The notes under the pieces: generated by a model
The model's input: the letters and a program-made list of their open reading frames with translations, nothing else
Told to the model about the DNA's origin: nothing
Databases searched by the model: none
Assembly (NCBI GenBank): GCA_025964695.1
Contig: JAOPYK010000238.1
Span: 1-49,996 of the forward strand
Direction of reading: 5' to 3'
Source: Streptosporangiaceae bacterium
Lineage (GTDB): Bacteria > Actinomycetota > Actinomycetes > Streptosporangiales > Streptosporangiaceae
DNA length: 49,996 nt
Made by a program: the position numbers and the translations under genes
Shown here: positions 32,501 to 40,653 of the stretch, one piece after another
How the letters are laid out: each line of letters begins with the position of its first letter
Position numbering within the stretch: position 1 is the first letter of the stretch

Positions 32501-33638
32501 CCCGCCGTTCGCCGCGCAGCCGCTCGGCCTCGCCCGCGCGCTTGACCGCGTCGGCGGCGGTCCTTCGGGTCAGCTCGGCATAGCGCTCGGCCTGCGCCAG
32601 CTTGGCCAGCTCCGGCTTGTTCGCCAGCTCCTCGCGGATGGCCTCGTGTTCCACCAGCTCGCCGCCGACCTCACCGATGCGCTGTCCTGCCTCGCCCTCG
32701 GCTACCCGTGCCTGCTCGATCTCGGTCTGGACGGTGCCCAGGTCGCGGCCTACCTTCTCGTACACCGAAGTGGCCGTACGCAGCTCTCGGGACTGACGCC
32801 GGGCCGCCACCGAGGCGTACCGCCGGTAACGGTCGAGGAAACGGGCCACGTGCGCGCGGGTGTCGCGCAGCGCGCCGAGCTCCTCGCGCTGCTGTTCCAG
32901 GTCGTGGAAGGCCGCGGCGATGTCGGTGAGCACCGCCTGGTCGACGGGGGTGAGCGCCTCCGACAACGCCCGCGACAGCTTGTCCTCGTCGGGTTTCTTC
33001 GACAGCTGCGGCTGGCGGAGCTGGATGAGCAGGCTGACGATCGCCTCGTAGCGGTCCAGGCCCAGATGGAAGAGGTGTTCGTCGATGCTCCGGCGGTACT
33101 GCTCGGCCTTCTGGGTGACCTGGCCGTACGGGCCGATCGCCTCGGTCAGCCGGTCCCGGGTGAGCGCGGTCCCGCTGGGGCCGATGAGGAACAGGTCCTG
33201 GCCGACCCGCTGCGAGGTGATGAAGAACCAGCGGTCGGCGATCCCCCGTCCGGCCACCGCCTTCATCCCGCAGCCGATGGTCAGGTAGGCGCGCTCACCG
33301 TCCTCGGTGACCCGTCCGAACTCCAGCCAGGTGTAGCCGAGCCGCTCCTCGTAGCGGCCCCCCAGCAGCAGGTTCCACTCCATCTTCTTGCCGCGGTCGC
33401 CGTCCGGCTCGACCCGGCTGGAGGTCAGGTCGCCGTCGAGCAGGAACGGCAGGGTGAGGGCGAGCACCTTGGACTTGCCGGTGCCGTTGTTGCCGCGTAG
33501 CAGCATCCGGCCGTCGCGGAACCAGAACTCCTGGTAGTCGTAGTAGAACATGTCGACCAGCCCGCACCTCAGCGGCTGCCAGCGGGAGGTCCGCGCCACG
33601 GGCAGTACGGCCGCGGAGTCGTCGCCAGGCTGGGTCAT
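29511..33638 (-). CDS. jetC: Wadjet JetC-like SMC/MukB-type ATPase (TIGR02680)
   Basis: A 1375-residue SMC-like ATPase. Walker A is GNNGTGKSK at residues 49-57. Two long coiled-coil arms flank a hinge-like middle (residues about 350-950, very rich in Ala, Glu and Arg). The C-terminal head has the ABC signature SGGERVL near 1240 and Walker B LVMLDEAF near 1275. This is the loop-extruding motor of the anti-plasmid complex. Its ATG overlaps the jetB stop and its stop overlaps the jetD start, so subunit synthesis is coupled. A long plus-strand ORF here is only a composition shadow. Confidence 0.92.
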   Translation of the reverse strand: MTQPGDDSAAVLPVARTSRWQPLRCGLVDMFYYDYQEFWFRDGRMLLRGNNGTGKSKVLALTLPFLLDGDLTSSRVEPDGDRGKKMEWNLLLGGRYEERLGYTWLEFGRVTEDGERAYLTIGCGMKAVAGRGIADRWFFITSQRVGQDLFLIGPSGTALTRDRLTEAIGPYGQVTQKAEQYRRSIDEHLFHLGLDRYEAIVSLLIQLRQPQLSKKPDEDKLSRALSEALTPVDQAVLTDIAAAFHDLEQQREELGALRDTRAHVARFLDRYRRYASVAARRQSRELRTATSVYEKVGRDLGTVQTEIEQARVAEGEAGQRIGEVGGELVEHEAIREELANKPELAKLAQAERYAELTRRTAADAVKRAGEAERLRGERRDLHTAAAQAAGSARDDARAATESIESAAAAAGIAAAHSQALAPADLPDGPAGGLTEPLIREVERAGQALATSRGEAAAHVIRLAERAAERHRELVRARTALTEREAERDTVADDAEEARAGVSEAIGALVTRWQHYAAGTTEVPVPFPQELGLAGWAETLDGENPAQAALRRNAAEAGRALAQAHAQAEARLTERRAELGGYESERRALESGELRLPPVPHTREAGVRDGRPGAPLWQVVDFAGDLPAADRAGLEAALEASGLLDAWLAPDGRLLDPSTHDTLLTGMHPAGRNLTTLLRPAIDPDDPQAAALTPGTVAGVLAGIGLEDGSAWVARDGRWRLGPLHGSWAKPAAEYLGHGAREEARRRRLAELAALIETAGRAVAQAVQEVETIGGRQDRLTAEVERAPRDQELRDAHAVVTGALRELERAQRKVSEQLVAVGTAETAATEAGSARDAAAADLGVPAGLPELHDVQDAVTAYRTALIGLLAALRRHGDRLEDLATWTRELAAAEQACAQAAQKAADTETEALEAESRRRALQEAIGTTVEELNRRLAAAKTRITQLKAESKELESRHRAAAERRAQAEGRKQQLDADLALESARRDLAVGEFQRFAATGLLAVAAADLEIPQTPWAPDPAVRLARRAEQALTEVPDDDETWRKVQDDISVRYRELTESLTRHGHHALAGLDDWFVVTIQFQGRERGPDELVGLLDGELGYRERILTAKERELLEEHLVNDVASHLQELIGDAEAQVQHMNAELEERPTSTGMRLRLLWGARPDGPAGLAEARSRLLRQDTDLWSADDRAAVGDFLQRQIEAVRSADEHGTWQEHLRKALDYRSWHRFTIERFQDGKWRSATGPASGGERVLTVSLPLFAAASAHYRSAHPHAPRLVMLDEAFAGVDDDSRAKCLGLLATFDLDVVMTSEREWGFYATVPGIATHQLVRRDGIDAVHVSTWEWDGATPRQVERVPAARAPVARASAAAAPPAEDTVLW

Positions 33639-34942
33639 CGGTTTTTCTTCTTCCCTATGATCGTGGGTTCGGTGTAGGCGTAGCGGGCGACCGCGGGCAG
33701 CGCGTGCACGCCGTCGTGGTCGTGCCGGATGAGCCCGAGTGCGGCGAGCCGGTGCAGGGCCTGCGCGGTCAGCTCGCGCTCCGCGCCCGGTTCGATGGCC
33801 GCCTTGCGCCAGTAGGACTTGTGACGCTGTGCCATGGCCGCGACGTGCCGGTGCAGTTCATCCAGGCCGACGACCCTGCCGCCCAGGCCGCCCGTGGCCG
33901 CACGACCCGCTCCCTGCCGAGCGTTGCCCGAGCCGGCGGCGGTGCCCGCCGCGTCGTCGACGGTGCCCGCCACGTCGTCAGCGCTCCGCGAGCCAGAGAC
34001 GGTGGCCGCCAGGTACTCGGCGACGAGCAGGGTGGCGTGCCCGTCGGTGCCCTCGTCCGGCATGGCCAGGTCGGTGGCCTCCCCGGTGGGGTCGAGCAGT
34101 GCGATGCCCTCGGCGCGTACCTCGGCGACCAGCCCGGTGGCCTCGGTGAGGCGGCGCAGCAGGGGGCCGCGCTGGCGGTCGAGGTAGACCCGTTCGTCGC
34201 CGGTGAGATCGGCGTAGTAGAGCACCGGGTCGTCGAGCAGCCGCCGGGCGAGCGTGTGGCGGATGGCCCGGTTGCGGCCGTCTTCGGTGTCGGGGAGGGC
34301 GTCCTCGGTGATCGCCCGCAGCCGCTGCGCCGGCTCGGCCGCCGTCACCGTGGAGGGTCCCCGCCGCGCCACCAGCAGCACCGAGAGCACCCGCCGGTCC
34401 ACGTCGTAGAGCGCGTCACCGCTGCGGTTGACGAACGCCTGCTCGTCGCCGGCGATCCGGGCCAGTACGCCGAGCTCCAGCAGCAGCCGTGCGACGGTCG
34501 CCAGGTCGGAGCGCTCGTCGCGGGTCTCCAGGGTGAACACGATCCCGGCGTCGGTCAGCTGCGGGTCGGCGGCGAAGGCCAGGATGCGCTCGGTGAGCCA
34601 GCCGAGCGTCACCTGGGTCTCGGCGCGCTCCAGGGCGGCGAGGGCCAGGCAGGTGAGCACATATCTGCGGCGGCTGAACCGGGTCTTGACCACCGCGCCT
34701 CGGCTGCCGTCGGTGTGCCCGCCGGGCGTCTTGCGCAGCCGTACGACTCCGCCATCGGCGTGCAGCGACCAGCCCGCCTCCCGGGCGAACCAGTCGGCCA
34801 GCCATGAGGCGTGCCGGCGGACCAGGCCGAAGGCCAGGGGGTCGGGCCCCGCAGGGGTGAGCAGCGGATGCCGTAGCAGTGCGCGCGCCGCCTTCTGCCG
34901 CTCCTCCTCGCGCTGCTGGTCCAGTACGTCGGCCAGCGTCAT
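33635..34942 (-). CDS. jetB: Wadjet JetB-like subunit (DUF2398/TIGR02678)
   Basis: A 435-residue protein of the DUF2398 family: DQQREEERQKAARALLRHPL, FGLVRRHASWLADWFARE, RFSRRRYVLTCLALAALERA and a C-terminal winged-helix-like end, RLAALGLIRHDHDGVHALP. In the Wadjet system this is the MukE-like kite component. A low-complexity Ala/Gly/Thr stretch at about 310-350 (DDVAGTVDDAAGTAAGSG) is a strain-specific-looking insert. It overlaps jetA and jetC by four bases each. Confidence 0.9.
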   Translation of the reverse strand: MTLADVLDQQREEERQKAARALLRHPLLTPAGPDPLAFGLVRRHASWLADWFAREAGWSLHADGGVVRLRKTPGGHTDGSRGAVVKTRFSRRRYVLTCLALAALERAETQVTLGWLTERILAFAADPQLTDAGIVFTLETRDERSDLATVARLLLELGVLARIAGDEQAFVNRSGDALYDVDRRVLSVLLVARRGPSTVTAAEPAQRLRAITEDALPDTEDGRNRAIRHTLARRLLDDPVLYYADLTGDERVYLDRQRGPLLRRLTEATGLVAEVRAEGIALLDPTGEATDLAMPDEGTDGHATLLVAEYLAATVSGSRSADDVAGTVDDAAGTAAGSGNARQGAGRAATGGLGGRVVGLDELHRHVAAMAQRHKSYWRKAAIEPGAERELTAQALHRLAALGLIRHDHDGVHALPAVARYAYTEPTIIGKKKNR

Positions 34943-36471
34943 ACCCGCACCTCCCGCGGAACCGGGCCGGGCGAGGGCGGCACGGTCAGATCGATGATCG
35001 TCAGCTCATGGTCCGGTCCGTACATGGTGCCGTCCTCGGTGACGATCGTGGCCACCCGGCCGTCGTTCAACGGAACCAGGACGATCTCCATCGTGCCGTC
35101 GCCGGTACGGGTCCGGATGCTGCCGTCCGGGCCGGGCGGCCCCGCCGAGAGCGCTTCGCCCAGCAACCGAAGGAACAGCGCGAACTCACCGCGGTCGAGT
35201 GCGCCGAGCTCGCTGAGCACGGCCGGGCGCCCGGTGGCGAGCCGTCGGCGGGCGGCCTCGGTCTGTTCCCGCTCCGCCGCGACCTGCCGGGCGAGATGCT
35301 CCTTCTCTGCCGACCTGTCGCGGACCTTGGTCGGCTGGCCGCGCCGCTGGTAGGAGCCGGTGGCTCGCAGCCGGGGCGCGATCTCGACAGGGGGCGCCTC
35401 AAGCCAGCTGGTGGCGGCGGGGACGTCCGGCGCGTCGGCTCCGGCCGTGTGGTGCCGCGCCGAGGTCAGCCCGAAGGCGGCCCGCCACAGCCGGTGCGCG
35501 TCCTGGTCGCCGGGCGCCTGGGCGAACCAGCGGGCCAGCTCCCGGAAGTCCGCCGACCGGTCGCTGCGGCCGGCCCTGCGCTCCTGCAGCACGCTGATCG
35601 TCGCCAGCAGATCGGGGATCGCCTTGCGGGCCCGCTGGCGCAGCAGCGACGCCTGGCTGGGGTGCGTGCGGTCGCCGACGAACCACGACCACAGGCCCGA
35701 CCAGCGATCGCGCCACTCCCGCAGCTTGTCCGCGGCGGGATCCCCGCTCTCGTCCGGCGCGACGTCGGCGGCCTCGCGCCCTGCCGCCGCCTGAAGCAGC
35801 CCGTCCACATCGCCCAGATCCTGCAGCGTGGCGGCGATGTCGTACGCCTTGACGACGAGGTCGGAGACGAACCGCTCCAGATAGGCGATCAGCCTGTCCT
35901 TGTAGGCCAGGAACGCCTCCTCCTCGATCTCCTGCAGGTCGATGGTCCGCTGCAGGCTGGTCATGAAGGCGCTCGCGTTGGCGGCGAGGCTGTCCAGCCT
36001 GCCCGACAGCTCCAGCAGCAGGTTGTGCACGATCGCGGGATCGGGGTTGTCCCCGGCCGCCAGATCCTTGAGGGCCCGCAGGCGTACCCGGATGTCCTCC
36101 AGGGCGATCGCCTGCAGCTCACCGCGGCGGCCGACCTCCTGCTCGTAGACCTCCAGGGCCCGCTCGGCCGCCTCCCCTTCGCGGCTGAGCTGGTAGAGGT
36201 AGCGGGCCCGGTAGAAGTCCTCGACCGTGGTCACCCGGCCGGCGTCCGGGTCCGCGCGCAGGTTGCCCCACTCGGTCAGCTTGGCCAGCGCGTCGTCGAC
36301 CGCGTCCGCGGCCACCGGGACTCCCCCGTCGTGGCGCAGTGCCTCCGCGACGTCCTCGGGCCGCAGGTGGACCACGAACCGCCGCTTGTTGTCGGTGAAG
36401 ACCCCCATGATGCGCCGGTAGAGCGGGGCCAGTTGCACATCGAGGTGCGCGAACGGGCGCGGGCGATCCAC
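34939..36471 (-). CDS. jetA: Wadjet JetA-like kleisin subunit (DUF2397/TIGR02677)
   Basis: A 510-residue protein of the DUF2397 family: FAHLDVQLAPLYRRIMGVF, LRPEDVAEALRHDGG, TVEDFYRARYLYQLSREGEA, and a helical core with ASAFMTSLQRTIDLQEIEEE. It corresponds to the MukF/kleisin-like bridge of the complex. GTG 36471 has aaggag four bases before it. It is the first gene of the operon, so the promoter must lie in the 186-bp gap before the M14 peptidase stop at 36658. Confidence 0.92.
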   Translation of the reverse strand: MDRPRPFAHLDVQLAPLYRRIMGVFTDNKRRFVVHLRPEDVAEALRHDGGVPVAADAVDDALAKLTEWGNLRADPDAGRVTTVEDFYRARYLYQLSREGEAAERALEVYEQEVGRRGELQAIALEDIRVRLRALKDLAAGDNPDPAIVHNLLLELSGRLDSLAANASAFMTSLQRTIDLQEIEEEAFLAYKDRLIAYLERFVSDLVVKAYDIAATLQDLGDVDGLLQAAAGREAADVAPDESGDPAADKLREWRDRWSGLWSWFVGDRTHPSQASLLRQRARKAIPDLLATISVLQERRAGRSDRSADFRELARWFAQAPGDQDAHRLWRAAFGLTSARHHTAGADAPDVPAATSWLEAPPVEIAPRLRATGSYQRRGQPTKVRDRSAEKEHLARQVAAEREQTEAARRRLATGRPAVLSELGALDRGEFALFLRLLGEALSAGPPGPDGSIRTRTGDGTMEIVLVPLNDGRVATIVTEDGTMYGPDHELTIIDLTVPPSPGPVPREVRV

Positions 36472-36609
36472 GAGACTCCTTCACCGCGACGGGGCCGGAC
36501 GAAAGACCAGTATCACGCACCCCACCGGCTGCTCTCGGCAAATCGCCCGCTTCCCCTGCCGAGCCATCCCCGGCACGACGAAGTCGTCGTGCAGCCCGCG
36601 ACAGCCGCA

Positions 36610-36639
36610 GGGCCCGCCCGGTTCGCACCGGGCGGGCCC
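36610..36639. terminator. Perfect GC hairpin after the M14 peptidase gene
   Basis: gggcccgcccggt pairs with accgggcgggccc over 13 bp with a tcgc loop. It begins 19 bp beyond the peptidase stop (minus strand) and separates that gene from the Wadjet promoter region. Confidence 0.85.
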
Positions 36640-36657
36640 CATCGCGGGTTTCAGGGA

Positions 36658-39600
36658 TCAACCGAGAAGGTGCTTGAGCGCCTTTTTGACGAAGTCCGTC
36701 CGCGCCGCCTGACTGGTCAGCCCCTCGCCGCCGAAGCCGACGTACACGGTGTCCTTGGTGGCGACACCCGCGCCTTCCTCGAACGCTCTCTGCGACCTGA
36801 TCCAGTCGTTGGCCGCGGGCACGGATCCCGGGGGCGGGCCCGCGACCGTCCAGCCGCCGAGATCGGTCTCGAAGGAGGTCTCCGAGACCGTCGCGCCGTC
36901 CGCGGTGACCTTGGCATCGTCGACGAACGTGCCGATGCCCTGGGTCCCCCAGTCGCTGGCATAGGAGATCGACAGCTCGACCTTCTTGCCCGCGTACGCG
37001 GACAGGTCGATCGACCACTCCTGCCAGCCGTTGGACTTGCCGGAGGCCGCGTGCCACACCCCCGTCGTGCCCGTGGGCGAGCAGTCCGCGCCTTGGTAGC
37101 GGGCCGTGAACGGGTGCAGCGTGCGCCACCCGGCGTTGCAGCTCTCACCGGTCGCCTGGCTGGTGTGACCGTTGGCGTCGGGCAGCGTCGTCCAGTCGTC
37201 GCCACCTGCGGTGTGCGCCTCGACGAACAGGAAGTCCCAGTTCGCCTCAGTGTCGAACGAGGTCTGGAAGGTCAGCTTGCCGCTGCCCTTGCCGGTCAGG
37301 TCGACCGTCTGGGTGAGCCTCTTGTAGGACACGTCGGCCGCCTGACTGTAGGCGTACCAGGCACCGGTCTTCGGGTCGAACGGCGCTCCGCCAGGGCGGT
37401 CCCACTTGATCGGCGCGGAGCTGGCGAACTGCGGGAACTGCTTGCTGGGCAGGAAACTCGACGTCGTCAGGAAGGACGCGGTGTGGTTTTGGTTGTTCGC
37501 CGAGTCGCCGCCGTTGAGCGGGCTCTGGAAGCCGGCGAAGGCACCGCCCGTGCCCTTGACCGGGTACGGCTTCCCATCCGTTCCGGTGCCGCCGCCGTCC
37601 ACGTAGGTGTAGGCACCGAGGTAGTACTGCAGGAAGTCGTTGAGGATCGGCAGGCAGGGTGGATCCGCGCGGACGCTGCATTCCGGTTGAGCCGGGACGT
37701 CCGGCTCATAGAAGTAGGCGCCGTCGGCGCCCTGCGCCAGCCCGGCGTACTTGCCGGTGTAGAGCAGTTTGCCGCCCTCGTTGAGGTAGTCGCGAACATT
37801 CAGCTCGACATCGACGGCGAGCTTCGCCGCCGTGCCGCCCGGCTGACCGACGGCACGCGTGACGACGTCGTCGCCGCTCTCCCAGACCACGGCCTTGTAG
37901 TGGCTGAGCACGCCGAGGTGGTGAGGTGCCTTGCGGCTGTGCTTGTCGACGTCGTAGACGTCGAAGCTGCGGCCTGCCGCGGTCAGCGCCTTGGTGTAGG
38001 CGGTGGCGTACTTGGCCTCGGTGGCGCCCTGTGCCGGGCTGGCGCCTGTGACGTCCTCTGCCGCGAGAACGAGCACGTCGCCGCCGATGTCGTCGGCCAC
38101 GGTGTAGGTGAAGGACTGGCTGGAGATGGGCTTGCCCTTCTTCGCCGCGGCGAACCAGACCTCCACCTTGTCTCCGGGCTTCGTGCCGTGCACGGTGCCG
38201 CGGAACTCGCCGTAGTAGAGATCGTTCTCATTGCCGTAGCGTTCGCCGCCGCGCCATTCACCTGTGCCGGCCGAACGAGCGGGGCCACCGTTGATCTTGT
38301 ATTGCAGGTGCAGGTTCTTGAGCGAGCGACGGGCCTCGACCGCCACCGGCTGCGTGCGGCCATACGACACCTCGAAGGGGTCGATGACCAGGTCCGGTGT
38401 GGTCTTGCCGACGACCGAGACGGGCTCGTCCGGCGTGTGCGCCGACTTCGCGGTGGCGATCGCCAGCGGGAGGTTCTTCTCGAACTCCTGCTGGATGAGC
38501 TTCTCGTCGTCGGGGAAGTGGAAGACGCTCAGGCAGTCCTCGGGCTTCCACTGGTCGTTCGGGTCGAGGTTGCTGGCCGTCTGGCAGGTCGACATCTCCG
38601 GCGTGACGGCCAGTGTCCCGTACCGGTTGGTCACGTAACCGTCGGTGTCGCCGTTGGTGGTGTAGAGCTCCGCGCCGATGTCGGGGTCGTACCCGGGCAC
38701 GGCCGGGTGGGCGTCGTTGCCGAGCAGCGCCTCGAAGAGACGGTCGTCCGGAGAGGGCGTCTGGGTCTGCCAGCCGACGCCGTACAGCAGCAGTTCCGCC
38801 GCGGAGTGATAGTTGACCAGGTACTTGGGCCGGACCCGCTTCACGAAGGCGTCCTGGGCCTTGGTCTCCGGCTCCGAGTTCGGGCCGGTACCGCGGTAGG
38901 TCTGGCTGTCGGGGGCGGCTGAGGAGCCTTCGTTGTCGTAGCCCCACTTGTAGCCGAAGTTGCGGTTGGGGTCGACGCCGTCGGCGGTCGTGATCTGGCC
39001 GTCTCCGTCGTTGTCGCGCACGTTCTTGCGCCACATCCGGAAGTCGGGGTTGAAGGTGAGGTCGTAACCGTCGACGTTGACGACCGGGATGAACCAGAGA
39101 TCGGTCGTGTCGACGATCTTGGTGATCTCCGCGTTCGTGCCGTAGTTGTTCAGGAAGTAGTGGAGCTGCCGGCGGACGTTTTCCGGTGTGATCCACTCAC
39201 GGGCGTGCTGCGTCGCCTGGAAGACGACGGCCGGGCGCTTGCCACCCGTCTCCAGGGTGCGGGCGCCCTTGGTCACGCGGACGGCGGTGATCGGCTTGCC
39301 CTGCAGGGACTTGCCGATGTCGATCGCCTGGGCGATTCCCGGCTGGGCGTTCGCCGCGTTGACGATCTCTTCGCGGATGTTGCCCGATCCGCTGTAGGGA
39401 CGGAACACCTTGCCCTGGTCGGCCAGAACCTTCGAGCGCTGTGCGGCGGTCTGTCCGTTGATCTTCTTGGCCTGGAGGGGCACGCCCTTGGCGCGCAGAG
39501 CATCACCCTGCGTGCGGCTCATGACGACCTCGACGCCGGCCTTGCCGTTGACGGCCTTGCCCAGGGAGATGTCCTCGTGATCGAACCCGAGTTGGCGGAG

Positions 39601-39756
39601 CTTTGTGACCTGGTCCGGGGTGAGCTGGCCGGTGAAGACCTCGAGCCGGTCCTTGCCGCGGTCGGAACCCGGCGGGGCGGCTGTGGCCGGGGCGGCCACG
39701 ACCAGTCCGGCGCCCAATGTGATCGCGGCAAACAACGACGTCATAACGCGCCGCAT
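36658..39756 (-). CDS. Secreted M14 zinc carboxypeptidase with C-terminal domains
   Basis: A 1032-residue exported peptidase. ATG 39756 is chosen because AGGAGG lies 4 bp before it; the signal peptide is MRRVMTSLFAAITLGAGLVV with a cut near ATAAPPG. A propeptide-like region (35-115) precedes the M14 domain, with zinc ligands H184 and E187 in ATQHAREWIT, the later His in YLVNYHSAAE and the catalytic Glu near TLAVTPEMS. The C-terminal 500 residues contain a large unassigned part and an immune-inhibitor-A-like region with paired jelly-roll segments (WRTLHPFTARYQGADC, GWQEWSIDLSAYAGKKVELS). It digests extracellular peptides. Confidence 0.9.
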   Translation of the reverse strand: MRRVMTSLFAAITLGAGLVVAAPATAAPPGSDRGKDRLEVFTGQLTPDQVTKLRQLGFDHEDISLGKAVNGKAGVEVVMSRTQGDALRAKGVPLQAKKINGQTAAQRSKVLADQGKVFRPYSGSGNIREEIVNAANAQPGIAQAIDIGKSLQGKPITAVRVTKGARTLETGGKRPAVVFQATQHAREWITPENVRRQLHYFLNNYGTNAEITKIVDTTDLWFIPVVNVDGYDLTFNPDFRMWRKNVRDNDGDGQITTADGVDPNRNFGYKWGYDNEGSSAAPDSQTYRGTGPNSEPETKAQDAFVKRVRPKYLVNYHSAAELLLYGVGWQTQTPSPDDRLFEALLGNDAHPAVPGYDPDIGAELYTTNGDTDGYVTNRYGTLAVTPEMSTCQTASNLDPNDQWKPEDCLSVFHFPDDEKLIQQEFEKNLPLAIATAKSAHTPDEPVSVVGKTTPDLVIDPFEVSYGRTQPVAVEARRSLKNLHLQYKINGGPARSAGTGEWRGGERYGNENDLYYGEFRGTVHGTKPGDKVEVWFAAAKKGKPISSQSFTYTVADDIGGDVLVLAAEDVTGASPAQGATEAKYATAYTKALTAAGRSFDVYDVDKHSRKAPHHLGVLSHYKAVVWESGDDVVTRAVGQPGGTAAKLAVDVELNVRDYLNEGGKLLYTGKYAGLAQGADGAYFYEPDVPAQPECSVRADPPCLPILNDFLQYYLGAYTYVDGGGTGTDGKPYPVKGTGGAFAGFQSPLNGGDSANNQNHTASFLTTSSFLPSKQFPQFASSAPIKWDRPGGAPFDPKTGAWYAYSQAADVSYKRLTQTVDLTGKGSGKLTFQTSFDTEANWDFLFVEAHTAGGDDWTTLPDANGHTSQATGESCNAGWRTLHPFTARYQGADCSPTGTTGVWHAASGKSNGWQEWSIDLSAYAGKKVELSISYASDWGTQGIGTFVDDAKVTADGATVSETSFETDLGGWTVAGPPPGSVPAANDWIRSQRAFEEGAGVATKDTVYVGFGGEGLTSQAARTDFVKKALKHLLG

Positions 39757-40073
39757 CGCGCCTCCTGTACGAGGGGTGCCGAAGAGCTCGCGCAACACAC
39801 GAACTCCACGACGGGGAGGTGATCAGCTTCGTCGTACGGCAAACGTCCGGTCAATGCCAGGTAAAAGTTTCGTCAAAATTTGCTGTTCGCCGACTGGGTC
39901 TCCGTCCCGCGCACCGTTCGGGGCGTCACGGCCGGCATTCGGTGCACCACGGTCAGCGTTCTCTCGGAGGCTGCGAATCCTGCGACCGCACACGACGCAG
40001 GCATCACCCCGGCGACCGATACCGCCGTCCCATGTCGGCGCCTGGTCGGTAGTCGCTGAAGTGGGTTCGAAGG
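39757..40073. other. Intergenic region, 317 bp
   Basis: Upstream of the peptidase (minus) and downstream of the next minus-strand gene. The stretch 39840-39890 is unusually AT-rich and on the minus strand contains two TTGAC elements (attttgacgaaac and cattgaccgg), plausible -35 sites for the peptidase. No coding frame is supported. Confidence 0.5.
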
Positions 40074-40610
40074 TCAGTAGTCGTGCTCGACGCCGATGAC
40101 CTGTTCCGTCAGCCGGTTGTTCCGGTCGCCCTGGATGGGCGCGATCACCATCTGCGGCGCCTGGTCCGGCCAGTGGTCGATCAGAAAGAGACAGGAGGAC
40201 CGGATTCCGCCGGAGCCGACCTCGCCGTCACAGCGGTCGGCGAGGGCGGCCAAGACGCCCCGCCGGCCGTCGTGCGCCGGCCGCCGCTCGCCGTACGCCT
40301 GGATCTTCCGCAGACGGGTGCCCCGGCCGACCAGCGTCCATAAGCCGCCGACCAGGAGGAGACCGGGGACCGCGTACAAGATGGCGAACACCAGCCAGTC
40401 GAGCGACCCCTCGGGCGGTCCCCCCAGCACGGTGGCCAGGGTCAGCCCGGCGACGCCGACGGCGCCCAACCCGAGGAAGAGCACCGCCGGGAGGAGGGTG
40501 GACTCCCCGTGCTGGGCGTCGTCCAATCTGCCATAGATGTCCTCGCGCAGCTGGCGGAGGTCGTTGAGCGCTCCCCAGTAGCGGGCGCTCTCGTCTCCTC
40601 CGCCGTCCAT
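40074..40610 (-). CDS. Two-helix membrane protein, function unknown
   Basis: About 178 residues, starting at ATG 40610 with aaaggg 7 bp upstream (TTG 40637 is the alternative). The N-terminus is soluble (ARYWGALNDLRQLREDIYGR), followed by two membrane segments around residues 44-65 and 76-96 (AVLFLGLGAVGVAGLTLATV, WLVFAILYAVPGLLLVGGLW) and a cytoplasmic C-terminal half. I recognise no family. It lies 44 bp after the pentapeptide-repeat gene on the same strand, so the two are probably co-transcribed. Confidence 0.72.
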   Translation of the reverse strand: MDGGGDESARYWGALNDLRQLREDIYGRLDDAQHGESTLLPAVLFLGLGAVGVAGLTLATVLGGPPEGSLDWLVFAILYAVPGLLLVGGLWTLVGRGTRLRKIQAYGERRPAHDGRRGVLAALADRCDGEVGSGGIRSSCLFLIDHWPDQAPQMVIAPIQGDRNNRLTEQVIGVEHDY

Positions 40611-40653
40611 CTCCGCACCCTTTCGGAAAACACGCAAGCCTCGTCCACGCCGG

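Noticed and set aside
29970-33500. 1176-residue plus-strand ORF opposite jetC
   Set aside because: Gly/Arg/Leu/Val-rich shadow of the SMC gene caused by high GC; no domain or start signal, while the minus strand has all ATPase motifs.
34879-38922. 1347-residue plus-strand ORF spanning jetB, jetA and the peptidase
   Set aside because: It crosses three well supported minus-strand genes and a terminator; composition is typical antisense.
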